This document shows positions 16,878 to 25,238 of a stretch of DNA of 64,000 bases, in pieces. Both the position numbers and the translations under genes were made by a program. The notes under the pieces were generated by a model, which worked only from the letters and a program-made list of their open reading frames with translations, was not told the origin of the DNA and searched no databases. Each line of letters starts with the position of its first letter. Within the stretch, counting starts at the first letter, position 1. Location of the stretch: assembly GCA_038330415.1 (NCBI GenBank), contig JBBQNZ010000002.1:12003-76002 (forward strand), in the 5' to 3' direction. The stretch is from Fodinibacter sp038330415. Its GTDB lineage: Bacteria; Actinomycetota; Actinomycetes; Actinomycetales; Dermatophilaceae.

Positions 16878-18615
16878 CCTGCGCCTCGTGGTGGTGCCCG
16901 TCGCGGGCGACGTGCCTGCGCGCGTGGGCGATGGCGTCGGGAGTGTGCTCGAACACGTGGTGCAGCGCGGTGAGGTGCTGCTGGATGCCGGTGGCCTCCA
17001 GCCGCGGCACGTAGCGGGCCGGCATCCCGGACAGCAGCACGGTGACGCCGCGCGACTCCAGGGCACGCACCGTGTCGGCCAGCACCGCGGCGCCGGTGGC
17101 GTCGAGCGTGGTGACGTGCGACATCCGCAGGATGGCCACCCGCACGTTGCTGACCTCGGTGAGCTCGAGCAGGGCGGTGTGCGCGCCACCGAAGAAGAGC
17201 GGGCCCTCGAGCCGGAACGCGACGATGCGCTCGTCGAGCAGAGCGCGCTCCTCGGCGGCGTGGTCGTCGCTCCAGCCCTCGGCGGAGTCGTGCTCGCGGG
17301 AGCCGGCGCTGTCGCCGAGCGGCTCCTCGCGCAGCGCGGTGGTGTTGGCGAGCTGGCGCAGGGCGAGCGCCCCGGCGGTGACGATGCCGAGCACCACGGC
17401 GGTCGCGAGGTCGAGCACCACGGTGGCCAGGAAGGTGAGGGCGAGCACGAAGGCGTCGCTGCGCGAGGCGCGAACCAGGGCAGACAGGCTCGACACCTCG
17501 ATCATCCGCACCGCCGTGGCGATGAGCACGCCGGCCAGCGCCGCCAGGGGGATCCAGCCGACGACGGTCGACAGCGCGAGCACGACGACCAGGAGCACGA
17601 GCGAGTGCACGACCGCGGCGAGCCGCGACCGGGCGCCGGAGCGGACGTTGACCGCAGTGCGGGCGATCGCAGCCGTGGCCGGGATGCCGCCGAGCAGGGG
17701 CGAGACGAGGTTGGCCAGGCCTTGGCCGAACAGCTCGCGGTCGGGGTCGTGGCGGCCCGACACGCTCATCGCGTCGGCGACGGTGGCCGACAGCAGGCTC
17801 TCCAGGGCCGCCAGTGCCGCCACGGCGACGGCGGGAGCCACCAGCACCCGCAGCTCGCTCAAGGTCACCGACGGCACGGTCAGGGTGAACAGCTGCGCGG
17901 GCAGCGCGCCGATCGTCGCCACCTGGAGGTGCGCCAGCCGGGCGACGGCGGTGGCCCCGACGACGGCCAGCAGGGCCACCGGGAGCGCGGGGCGCAGCCG
18001 AGAGCCGAGCAGGATCAGCACGGCGACCCCGGCGCTGAGGGCGAGGGCGGCGAGGTCGGGCGAGGAGAACCAGTCGACCACCGCACCGACCGCTGCCACG
18101 ACGACGTGGCCCTGGGCGCCGGTGACCCCGAGTGCCGAGGGCACCTGCTGCAGAGCGATGAGGGCGGCGATCCCGAGGGTGAACCCCTCGATCACCGGCA
18201 GCGGGATGAAGCGCACGTAGCGCCCCGCTCCCGCGAGCCCCATCATGACGAGGAACACCCCAGCCATGACCCCCACGACGGCCACGCCGCCCGCACCGTG
18301 CTCGGCCACGATCGGCACCAGGACCACGGTCATCGCACCGGTCGGGCCGGACACCTGCACGTGGCTACCGCCGAACACCGCGGCGACGGTGCCGGCCACG
18401 ATGGCGGTGACCAGGCCTGCCGTGGCCCCGAGCCCGGACGCGATGCCGAAGGCGAGCGCGAGGGGCAGGGCGACCACGCCCACCGTCACGCCGGCGACCA
18501 CGTCGGAGCGCGGGTGGCGCACCATGGCGCGCAGGTCGCGGGTGCGGGGTCGCACGGCATCCAGCCGGGTGCGGAGCACCTGGAGCACCTCGGTGCGGGT
18601 GGGGACCGTGCTCAC
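16861..18615 (-). CDS. SulP-family anion transporter with STAS domain
   Basis: This 584-residue inner-membrane protein has a sulfate-transporter core with about 10-12 hydrophobic segments. It begins at DVVAGVTVGVVALPLALAFGIASGLG and includes FGGSHVQVSGPTGAMTVVL, the diagnostic SulP substrate-site region. A cytosolic C-terminal STAS domain (about 455-560: VAFRLEGPLFFGGAHTALLEL, ILRMSHVTTLDATGAAVLADTVRALESRG) follows. Substrates of the family include sulfate, bicarbonate and dicarboxylates; the sequence does not discriminate. GTG 18615 overlaps the stop of the upstream ArsR gene (GTGA), so the regulator and transporter are one operon. Confidence 0.9.
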   Translation of the reverse strand: MSTVPTRTEVLQVLRTRLDAVRPRTRDLRAMVRHPRSDVVAGVTVGVVALPLALAFGIASGLGATAGLVTAIVAGTVAAVFGGSHVQVSGPTGAMTVVLVPIVAEHGAGGVAVVGVMAGVFLVMMGLAGAGRYVRFIPLPVIEGFTLGIAALIALQQVPSALGVTGAQGHVVVAAVGAVVDWFSSPDLAALALSAGVAVLILLGSRLRPALPVALLAVVGATAVARLAHLQVATIGALPAQLFTLTVPSVTLSELRVLVAPAVAVAALAALESLLSATVADAMSVSGRHDPDRELFGQGLANLVSPLLGGIPATAAIARTAVNVRSGARSRLAAVVHSLVLLVVVLALSTVVGWIPLAALAGVLIATAVRMIEVSSLSALVRASRSDAFVLALTFLATVVLDLATAVVLGIVTAGALALRQLANTTALREEPLGDSAGSREHDSAEGWSDDHAAEERALLDERIVAFRLEGPLFFGGAHTALLELTEVSNVRVAILRMSHVTTLDATGAAVLADTVRALESRGVTVLLSGMPARYVPRLEATGIQQHLTALHHVFEHTPDAIAHARRHVARDGHHHEAQVRPAG

Positions 18616-18947
18616 AGGGCGGCGCCGCGGGTGATGTCGTCGACCAGGCCGCCCTGGTCGGCGGCCTTGGTCTCGAGGATGGCGCGGGCGCTCGCGAGCA
18701 GGTCCTTCACCGCGGGGAGCGCGAGGGAGTAGCGCACCTCGCCGCCCTCCCGGCGCTGGGTGACCAGCCCGGCCAGCCGCAGCACGGCCAGCTGGTGGGA
18801 GAGGTTCGGGGCCTCGACGTGGATGTTCGCCCGCAGCTCGTGCACCGCCCGGTCGTGCTCGGCAAGCAGCTCGAGCACCCGGATGCGCACCGGGTGCCCG
18901 ATGGTCTTGAAGAACTCGGCCTTTGCCTGGTAGAGCGGAACGGACAC
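18612..18947 (-). CDS. ArsR-family transcriptional regulator
   Basis: This 111-residue winged-helix repressor has AEFFKTIGHPVRIRVLELLAEHDRAVHELRANI, the recognition helix segment EAPNLSHQLAVLRLAGLVTQRREGGEVRYSLA, and a C-terminal dimer helix. GTG 18947 is chosen because AGGAGA lies about 8 nt upstream. There is no cysteine in the whole protein, so classical thiol or soft-metal sensing is unlikely. A perfect operator-like palindrome lies 20 bp upstream of the start. It probably represses itself and the coupled SulP gene. Confidence 0.88.
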   Translation of the reverse strand: MSVPLYQAKAEFFKTIGHPVRIRVLELLAEHDRAVHELRANIHVEAPNLSHQLAVLRLAGLVTQRREGGEVRYSLALPAVKDLLASARAILETKAADQGGLVDDITRGAAL

Positions 18948-18967
18948 GTCGCCATCTCCTTGCACAG

Positions 18968-18983
18968 TTGCAGAACTCTGCAA
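18968..18983 (-). promoter_or_regulatory. Operator of the arsR-sulP operon
   Basis: TTGCAGA-AC-TCTGCAA is a perfect 7-bp inverted repeat with a 2-bp centre, 20 bp upstream of the arsR start. Its size and position fit an ArsR dimer site for autoregulation. Confidence 0.65.
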
Positions 18984-19138
18984 GTATGCACCCTCCGTTC
19001 AGTCGGACCGTCCTCCTGCGTGACAGACGGCCTCGACGTTGATGCCGTCCGGGTGTCGGCGTCGTACCAGACCGGCTGCCGGGACCTCGACGCCGGGATT
19101 CCGTTCGCGACGGGATGACTCGTACCCTTGGTGGCGCC

Positions 19139-20656
19139 ATGACTACCGCGAAGACCTACGACGTGCGCACCCACGGGTGCCAGATGAACGTGCACGACTC
19201 CGAGCGCCTCGCCGGGCTGCTCGAAACGGCCGGCTACGTCGACCTCGCGAGCATCCCCGCCACGCAGCGGCCCGCCGTCGCCGACGTCGTCGTCTTCAAC
19301 ACCTGCGCGGTGCGCGAGAACGCCGACAACAAGCTCTATGGCAACCTGGGCCAGCTGCGCCCGGCGAAGACGGCCAACCCCGACCTGCAGATCGCGGTCG
19401 GCGGCTGCCTGGCGCAGAAGGACCGCGCCACCATCGTCAAGCGCGCCCCCTGGGTCGACGTCGTCTTCGGCACCCACAACATCGGCAGCCTCCCCGCGCT
19501 GCTCGACCGGGCCCGGCACAACAAGCGCGCCGAGGTCGAGATCCTCGAGTCGCTCGAGACCTTCCCCTCGACCCTCCCCACCCGCCGCGACTCGGCCTTC
19601 GCCGGCTGGGTGTCGATCTCGGTGGGCTGCAACAACACCTGCACCTTCTGCATCGTGCCGAGCCTGCGCGGCAAGGAGCAGGACCGCCGCCCGGGCGAGA
19701 TCCTCGCCGAGGTGGAGGCGCTCGGCGCCCAGGGCGTCGTCGAGATCACCCTGCTCGGCCAGAACGTCAACACCTACGGCGTCGAGTTCGGCGACAAGCT
19801 CGCCTTCGGCAAGCTGCTGCGCGCCTGCGGCGACGTCGAGGGCCTGGAGCGGGTGCGCTTCACCAGCCCGCACCCGGCGGCGTTCACCGACGACGTCATC
19901 GCGGCGATGGCGCAGACCCCGAACGTCATGCCGAGCCTGCACATGCCGCTGCAGTCCGGCTCCGACCGGGTGCTCAAGGCGATGCGCCGCTCCTACCGCA
20001 GCGCGAAGTTCCTCGGCATCATCGACGAGGTGCGGGCCGCCATCCCCGATGCCGCCATCACCACCGACCTCATCGTCGGCTTCCCCGGCGAGACCGAGGA
20101 CGACTTCGCCGAGACCCTGCGGGTGGTCGAGGCGTCACGCTTCTCGAGTGCCTTCACCTTCCAGTACTCCATCCGGGCCGGCACTCCTGCCGCGACGATG
20201 CCCGACCAGGTGCCCAAGGCCGTGGTGCAGGAGCGGTTCGAGCGGCTCATCGAGCTGCAGGAGCGGGTCAGCTGGGCCGAGAACCGCACCGTCGAGGGTC
20301 GTGAGGTCGAGGTGCTCGTCGCCCCCGGCGAGGGCCGCAAGGACGGTGCCACCGCGCGGCTGTCCGGGCGGGCCCGCGACAACCGGCTCGTGCACTTCGC
20401 GGTACCCGAGGGCGCCGAGCGCCCTCGCCCCGGTGACGTGGTCACCGTCGGGGTCACCTACGGCGCCCCGCACCACCTGGTGGCCGACAGCGGTGTGCAG
20501 GGCGGGGCCTATGCCGTGCGCCGCACCCGTGGGGGCGACGCGTGGGCCGCACTGCAGGATGCCGCGGTGCCGGGCAAGCCGGCGGTGTCGCTCGGCATGC
20601 CATCGGTCGGCCGGCCGGCGTCCTCGGTGGCCTCGGCCCCCGCCTGCTCGGCCTGA
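19139..20656 (+). CDS. miaB: tRNA-2-methylthio-N6-isopentenyladenosine synthase MiaB
   Basis: This 505-residue radical-SAM methylthiotransferase completes ms2i6A37 in tRNAs, using the i6A made by MiaA further along. The N-terminal UPF0004 domain holds the auxiliary cluster cysteines C14 (THGCQMN), C56 (NTCAV) and C90 (GGCLAQ). The radical-SAM CxxxCxxC is C164/C168/C171 (GCNNTCTFC). A TRAM domain follows (about 380-450), then a Ser/Ala-rich tail. The ATG at 19139 is preferred over 19115 because a TACCCT -10 box lies at 19123-19128, between the two. A hairpin follows the gene. Confidence 0.95.
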   Translation: MTTAKTYDVRTHGCQMNVHDSERLAGLLETAGYVDLASIPATQRPAVADVVVFNTCAVRENADNKLYGNLGQLRPAKTANPDLQIAVGGCLAQKDRATIVKRAPWVDVVFGTHNIGSLPALLDRARHNKRAEVEILESLETFPSTLPTRRDSAFAGWVSISVGCNNTCTFCIVPSLRGKEQDRRPGEILAEVEALGAQGVVEITLLGQNVNTYGVEFGDKLAFGKLLRACGDVEGLERVRFTSPHPAAFTDDVIAAMAQTPNVMPSLHMPLQSGSDRVLKAMRRSYRSAKFLGIIDEVRAAIPDAAITTDLIVGFPGETEDDFAETLRVVEASRFSSAFTFQYSIRAGTPAATMPDQVPKAVVQERFERLIELQERVSWAENRTVEGREVEVLVAPGEGRKDGATARLSGRARDNRLVHFAVPEGAERPRPGDVVTVGVTYGAPHHLVADSGVQGGAYAVRRTRGGDAWAALQDAAVPGKPAVSLGMPSVGRPASSVASAPACSA

Positions 20657-20672
20657 CCCGCCTCGGCAACGG

Positions 20673-20706
20673 CCGAGACCCCCGACCGGGTGGTCGGGGG
20701 CCTCGG
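20673..20706. terminator. Hairpin after miaB
   Basis: ccgagacccccgacc pairs with ggtcgggggcctcgg (15 bp, one mismatch) across a 4-nt loop, followed by TTGCG. It lies between miaB and the convergent small gene and probably terminates both. Confidence 0.75.
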
Positions 20707-20722
20707 TTGCGTCGTCGGAGGT

Positions 20723-20914
20723 TCAGGGCTGGCCGATGGCCCCGTCGGCCTTCACCTGCGCCTGGTCGACCTGTTCGGCGTACTTGCCACCAGTCGTGCT
20801 GTCGACGGCATCGCCGCCGCGCTCGATGGCCTGGTCGCTGAACTGCTCGACCTGGTCGGGGTGGTCTGCGGCCAGCCCTTGAAGCTTCTCCTTGGCGCTG
20901 TCAAAGAAACTCAC
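20723..20914 (-). CDS. Small antitoxin-like protein, MT0933 (Rv0909) family
   Basis: This 63-residue hydrophilic protein starts SFFDSAKEKLQGLA and contains QFSDQAIERGGDAVDSTTGGKYAEQVDQAQ, the pattern of the MT0933/Rv0909 antitoxin-like family. The GTG at 20914 is supported by AGGAGG 6 nt upstream. In mycobacteria Rv0909 pairs with Rv0910. Here there is no toxin gene on either side, so this is an orphan, and the family's many solitary members may have another role. It is probably a stable cytosolic helical protein. Confidence 0.7.
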   Translation of the reverse strand: MSFFDSAKEKLQGLAADHPDQVEQFSDQAIERGGDAVDSTTGGKYAEQVDQAQVKADGAIGQP

Positions 20915-21005
20915 GCGGCCTCCTCTCGCTCGGGGACAGGGCTCCCCGTGGGGAGTCCCTCCAGTAGACGCCAGGAACGGCGTGTGCGCCACCCCTTTGA
21001 CACGG

Positions 21006-22661
21006 TCAGCTGGTCGGGTCGAGCCAGCTGTGCACCAGGGGCACGACGGAGGCGCCCTCCCCGCTGGCCGAGGCGACCCGCTTCATCGACCCGGCCCGGA
21101 TGTCGCCGGCGGCGAAGACGCCGGGCACGGTGGTCTCGAGGTTGGCCGGCGGCAGCCCGTCGACCCAGTGCGATGCGGGGATGTCGCGCCCGGTGAGCAC
21201 GAAGCCGCGCGCATCACGGGCGAGCGCCGGCGGCAGCCAGTCACAGCGCGGCTCGGCGCCGAGCAGCAGGAACAGCCCACGGCACTCACGCCGGCTCACC
21301 TCACCAGTGGTGGTGTCGCGCACGCCGATCCACTCCAGGCGCCCCTCGCCGCCGCCGTCGACGACCTCGGAGCAGGGCAGCACGGTGATGAGCGGGTTGT
21401 ACGAGATCTCGCCGATCAGGTAGGACGACATGGTCGCTTCGAGCCCTTCGCGCCGCACCAGGATGGTCACCGACCGGGCGAACTTCGCCAGGTGGATGGC
21501 GGCCTGGCCGGCGGAGTTGCCGCCGCCCACGACGACCACGTCGTAGCCCTCCAGCTCGCGGGCCGCGCTCATCGCGCTGCCGTAGTAGACGCCGAGGCCG
21601 ACGAGCGCCTCGACCGACGGCACCCCCAGCTTGCGGTACGTCACGCCGGCCGACACCACGACGGCGCGCGCCCGCACGTCCCCGCCGTCGGTGTGCAGCA
21701 CGAACGGCTCGCCGTCGGTGCCGACCTCGAGCTCGGTGACCGACCACCCGGTGAAGAAGCGCGTGCCGAACCGGATCGCCTGGTTGCGGGCCCGCTGCGC
21801 CAGCCGCATCCCGGAGATGCCCCGGGGGAAACCGAGGTAGTTGCGGATCATCGACGACGTGCCGGCCTGGCCGCCCACCGCCTCCGACTCCAGCACGACG
21901 GTGGTCAGGCCCTCCGACGACGCGTAGACCGCTGCGGCGAGCCCGGCGGGACCCGCGCCGACGACCGCGACGTCGACCACGGCATCCAGCTCGATGTCGG
22001 TCGGCGTGCCGAAGGCGCGCAGTGCGACGTCACGCACGCTGGTGGGCGAGAAGATCTCGCGGTCGACCGCCTCGACCAGCGGGAACACCGGTGTGCCACC
22101 GGCGCGCTCGATGACGTCGCGCCCCTGCTCGCTGTCCGGGGAGTAGGTGCGGTTGGGCATCCCCATCCGGTCGAGGAAGTCGCGGATGCCCTGGGTCAGG
22201 GCGTCCGCCGCCGGGGTGACGATCCGCACGGTGTCGACCTCGGGGGCCGCCACGGTCGAGCCCCAGTCGGAGAGCAGCTCGCACACGGCGGTGTGGAACT
22301 CCTCGTCGCGCACGCCGCGCGGCATCAGCAGGAAGGCGTCGTACTTGCCCTTGGCGAGCCCCCCACGCAGCGCCGGCGCGTCGGACAGGAAGTGCGACCA
22401 GTGGGCGGCGACCAGCCGGCGCGAGGTGGGAACCACGGTTCGCCAGACCGCGAAGGCCTCGAGCACGTGGTAGCCGGGCAGCTGCGACTCGGCGACGAAC
22501 ATGGCGACCTGGCCGCCGTCGGCCACGACCCCCCGGGCCACCTCCTCCGCCTCCTCGACGGAGGTGGTCGTCAGCACGTCGTAGTCGCGCTGGTAGCGCC
22601 CGAACTCATCGGTGAGGAAGGCGGCGTGCTCGGGGGCCACGAGGACGATGGCGGGGTTCAT
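21006..22661 (-). CDS. Response-regulator-like / thioredoxin-reductase-like fusion, redox cysteines absent
   Basis: This 551-residue flavoprotein has a receiver-like N-terminal domain (about 1-125), a linker domain (about 140-215) and a FAD/NAD(P) pyridine-nucleotide oxidoreductase module. The module shows VAVVGAGPAGLAAAVYASSEGL, GGQAGTSSMIRNYLGFP, VVVVGGGNSAGQAAIHLAKF and VPGVFAAGDIR. The receiver has lost the usual acidic pocket and phospho-Asp. Where thioredoxin reductase has CxxC, this protein has VYYGSAMSAAREL, so it cannot reduce thioredoxin in the normal way. The electron acceptor is unknown. It is monocistronic. Confidence 0.85.
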   Translation of the reverse strand: MNPAIVLVAPEHAAFLTDEFGRYQRDYDVLTTTSVEEAEEVARGVVADGGQVAMFVAESQLPGYHVLEAFAVWRTVVPTSRRLVAAHWSHFLSDAPALRGGLAKGKYDAFLLMPRGVRDEEFHTAVCELLSDWGSTVAAPEVDTVRIVTPAADALTQGIRDFLDRMGMPNRTYSPDSEQGRDVIERAGGTPVFPLVEAVDREIFSPTSVRDVALRAFGTPTDIELDAVVDVAVVGAGPAGLAAAVYASSEGLTTVVLESEAVGGQAGTSSMIRNYLGFPRGISGMRLAQRARNQAIRFGTRFFTGWSVTELEVGTDGEPFVLHTDGGDVRARAVVVSAGVTYRKLGVPSVEALVGLGVYYGSAMSAARELEGYDVVVVGGGNSAGQAAIHLAKFARSVTILVRREGLEATMSSYLIGEISYNPLITVLPCSEVVDGGGEGRLEWIGVRDTTTGEVSRRECRGLFLLLGAEPRCDWLPPALARDARGFVLTGRDIPASHWVDGLPPANLETTVPGVFAAGDIRAGSMKRVASASGEGASVVPLVHSWLDPTS

Positions 22662-22735
22662 CGCACGATCGTAGGAGCGCGCGGCCCCCGACGTCGCGGT
22701 CGGGTGCGGGTGCAGGCTCTGCCAGAATCTCCCGC

Positions 22736-23341
22736 ATGGCCATCCGACCCGTCGTCATCACCGGGGATCCCGTCCTGCACCGGCGCGCCCAGACCGTCGA
22801 GGTCATCGACGACGGCATCCGCGAGCTCGTCGTCGACATGTTCGACACCATGGATGCCGCGCGCGGCGTCGGCCTGGCCGCCCCCCAGGTGGGGGTGGGC
22901 CTGCGGATCTTCACCTGGCAGCTGACCAACGACGACGGCATCCCGGCGCGCGGCGTCGTCATCAACCCCTACCTCACCTCGGCCAAGCCGGTCGTCGGCG
23001 AGCCCGACCCGCACGAGGAGGTCGAGGGGTGCCTGTCGGTGCCGGGCGAGTCGTACCCCCTGCGCCGCGGGGAGGCGGCCACGCTCACCGGGCAGGACCT
23101 CGACGGCACCGAGCTGCGCTACGAGGCCACCGGCTGGTTCGCCCGGATGCTGCAGCACGAGTACGACCACCTCAACGGGTTCCTCTACGTCGACCGGCTC
23201 ACCGGCAAGTGGGCGCGCAAGGCGCGCAAGGCCGTCAAGGGGTACGGCTGGGGCGTGCCGGGGCTGTCGTGGATGCCGGGTGAGGACCGCGACCCGTTCG
23301 GCCACGACGACGAGACGCCCGAGGACGAGCGCAGCGACTGA
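22736..23341 (+). CDS. def: Peptide deformylase
   Basis: This 201-residue metalloenzyme removes the N-formyl group from nascent proteins. All three motifs are intact: GVGLAAPQVG (I), EGCLSVPG with metal ligand Cys99 (II), and QHEYDHLNG with His141, Glu142 and His145 (III). A basic and then acidic tail of about 40 residues follows. A CAGAAT box ends 7 nt before the ATG. The stop overlaps the miaA start by one base (TGATG), placing def at the head of a def-miaA-dapF operon. Confidence 0.95.
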   Translation: MAIRPVVITGDPVLHRRAQTVEVIDDGIRELVVDMFDTMDAARGVGLAAPQVGVGLRIFTWQLTNDDGIPARGVVINPYLTSAKPVVGEPDPHEEVEGCLSVPGESYPLRRGEAATLTGQDLDGTELRYEATGWFARMLQHEYDHLNGFLYVDRLTGKWARKARKAVKGYGWGVPGLSWMPGEDRDPFGHDDETPEDERSD

Positions 23342-24339
23342 TGGACGCGTCCCGGCCGGATGACGCGGCGGTGCACGTCCCGTCGACCGAGGGGCTCGAC
23401 CTCGTGGTCGCGGTCGTGGGCCCGACGGCCACCGGCAAGTCCGACCTCGCGATCGCGCTCGCGCTGCGGCTGGGCGGAGAGGTCGTCGGTGCGGATGCCT
23501 CGCAGCTCTACCGCGGCCTGGACATCGGCACGGCGAAGGTCCCGCTCGAGGACCGCGCCGGCGTGCCGCACCACCAGATCGACGTGCTCGACGTGACGCA
23601 GGAGGCCAGCGTCGCGGCCTACCAGCGCGACGCACGGGCCGACCTCGAGGGTGTCCTCGCGCGCGGACGCCGTCCCGTGGTCGCGGGCGGGTCGGGGCTC
23701 TACGTGCGGGCGGCGCTCGACCGGCTCGAGATCCCACCGACCGACCCCGAGGTGCGCGCCGCCCTCCAACAGCGCCTCGAGCACGAGGGAGTGGCCGCCC
23801 TGCTCGCCGAGCTGCGCGACGCCGACCCGCAGGCCGCGGCCGCCATCGAGCCGAACAACGGCCGCCGTGTCGTGCGCGCCCTGGAGGTGATCGCCCTGAC
23901 CGGGCGACCGTTCAGCGCGACCATGCCGGCTCGCGAGCTCGTGCGGCCCACGGTGCTCGTCGGGCTGCGCACCGACCGGGAGGCGCTCGACACCCGGATC
24001 GACCGCCGGGCGCAGCGGATGTTCGACTCGGGCCTGGTCGAGGAGACGCGAGGGCTGGTCGACCTCGGCCTGCGCGACGGACGCACCGCGAGCCGGGCGG
24101 TCGGGTACGCCCAGGCGCTGGCCGTCATCGACGGCACGATGAGCACCGCCGACGCCGTCGCCGACACGGCGCTGCGAACCCGACGGCTCGTGCGTCGCCA
24201 GGAGTCGTGGTTCGGCGCCGACCCGCGGGTGACCTGGTTCGACCCGTTCGAGCTCGGTACGGACGACCTGCTCGACTCGGTGCTGGAGCACGTCGAGCGG
24301 GGCCCCGTGGTCGGTGCGTCGCCCGAGCAGGGACAATGA
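23341..24339 (+). CDS. miaA: tRNA dimethylallyltransferase MiaA
   Basis: This 332-residue enzyme transfers a dimethylallyl group to A37 of tRNAs reading UNN codons. It shows the P-loop GPTATGKS (27-34), DASQLYRGLDIGTAKV, VPHHQIDVLD, VVAGGSGLYVRA, NNGRRVVRALEV, and RTRRLVRRQESWF near the C-terminus. An N-terminal extension of about 18 residues precedes the P-loop strand, so a later start cannot be excluded. The ATG at 23341 overlaps the def stop. The product is the substrate for MiaB. Confidence 0.95.
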   Translation: MDASRPDDAAVHVPSTEGLDLVVAVVGPTATGKSDLAIALALRLGGEVVGADASQLYRGLDIGTAKVPLEDRAGVPHHQIDVLDVTQEASVAAYQRDARADLEGVLARGRRPVVAGGSGLYVRAALDRLEIPPTDPEVRAALQQRLEHEGVAALLAELRDADPQAAAAIEPNNGRRVVRALEVIALTGRPFSATMPARELVRPTVLVGLRTDREALDTRIDRRAQRMFDSGLVEETRGLVDLGLRDGRTASRAVGYAQALAVIDGTMSTADAVADTALRTRRLVRRQESWFGADPRVTWFDPFELGTDDLLDSVLEHVERGPVVGASPEQGQ

Positions 24340-25238
24340 GCCGCATGGCTGACCGGCTCACCTTCACCAAAGGACACGGCACGCAGAACGACTTCGTGCT
24401 CGTGCCCGACCTCGACGGCGCCCTCGGCCTCACCGCCGGCCATGCGGCCGCGCTGGCCGACCGGCGCGCCGGCATAGGCGGCGACGGCGTCATCCGGGTG
24501 GTGCCGGCCGACCTCTCCGACGACCCGGCCGTGCGGGCCCAGGCCGGGGCCGCCCAGTGGTTCATGGACTACCGCAACGCCGACGGCAGCCTGTCCGAGA
24601 TGTGCGGCAACGGCACGCGCGTCTTCGCGGCCTACCTGCGCCGCGAGGGGCTCGAGACCGCCGACGAGTTCGCGATCGCCACCCGCGCCGGCGTGAAGCA
24701 CGTGCGCGTCGACGGTGACGGGTTCGCGGTCGACCTCGGCCCGTGGCGGCTCACCGACCCCGTGACCGCCGAGCGCGACGGCTTCGACGCCCTGGTGCAC
24801 CTCGACGACGACGGCGACCCCTGCTCGGCGCTGCGCGTCGACCTCGGCAACCCGCACACCGTCGTCGCGCTGCCCGAGGCCGTCGACCTCGACGGCCTGG
24901 ACCTGACCCGGGCCCCGCAGGTGCGCCCGGAGCCGCCGCACGGCACCAACGTCGAGCTCGTGCGCCCGATGGGGCCGGGGCACGTCGCGATGCGCGTGCA
25001 CGAGCGGGGCGTCGGCGAGACCCGGTCGTGCGGCACCGGGGCCTGCGCGGCCGCCATCGCCACCAGCTTCTGGGCCGGGAACCTCGACACCGGGGCCACC
25101 TGGCTGGTCGACGTGCCCGGCGGGCGGCTGACCGTGCGCCTGCTGCCCGACCACGGCGTCGAGCTGGCCGGGCCGGCCGTGCTGGTGGCCGACGGCACCG
25201 TCGACCTCGCTGCGCTCAGCGCACCAGTGCCGACCTGA
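24336..25238 (+). CDS. dapF: Diaminopimelate epimerase
   Basis: This roughly 300-residue enzyme converts LL- to meso-diaminopimelate for lysine and peptidoglycan. Both catalytic cysteines are visible: Cys90 in EMCGNGTR and Cys232 in RSCGTGACAAA, with GHGTQNDFV at the N-terminus and VDLGNPHTV in the middle. The ATG at 24336 overlaps the miaA stop (ATGA) and has aggga upstream; a second ATG at 24345 is possible. Its 3' end overlaps the convergent LLM gene by 23 bp. Confidence 0.95.
   Translation: MSRMADRLTFTKGHGTQNDFVLVPDLDGALGLTAGHAAALADRRAGIGGDGVIRVVPADLSDDPAVRAQAGAAQWFMDYRNADGSLSEMCGNGTRVFAAYLRREGLETADEFAIATRAGVKHVRVDGDGFAVDLGPWRLTDPVTAERDGFDALVHLDDDGDPCSALRVDLGNPHTVVALPEAVDLDGLDLTRAPQVRPEPPHGTNVELVRPMGPGHVAMRVHERGVGETRSCGTGACAAAIATSFWAGNLDTGATWLVDVPGGRLTVRLLPDHGVELAGPAVLVADGTVDLAALSAPVPT

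Noticed and set aside
16504..18732. A 742-codon plus-strand frame over the SulP gene
   Set aside because: Arg/His/Asp-rich shadow of a membrane protein gene; no domain or start signal.
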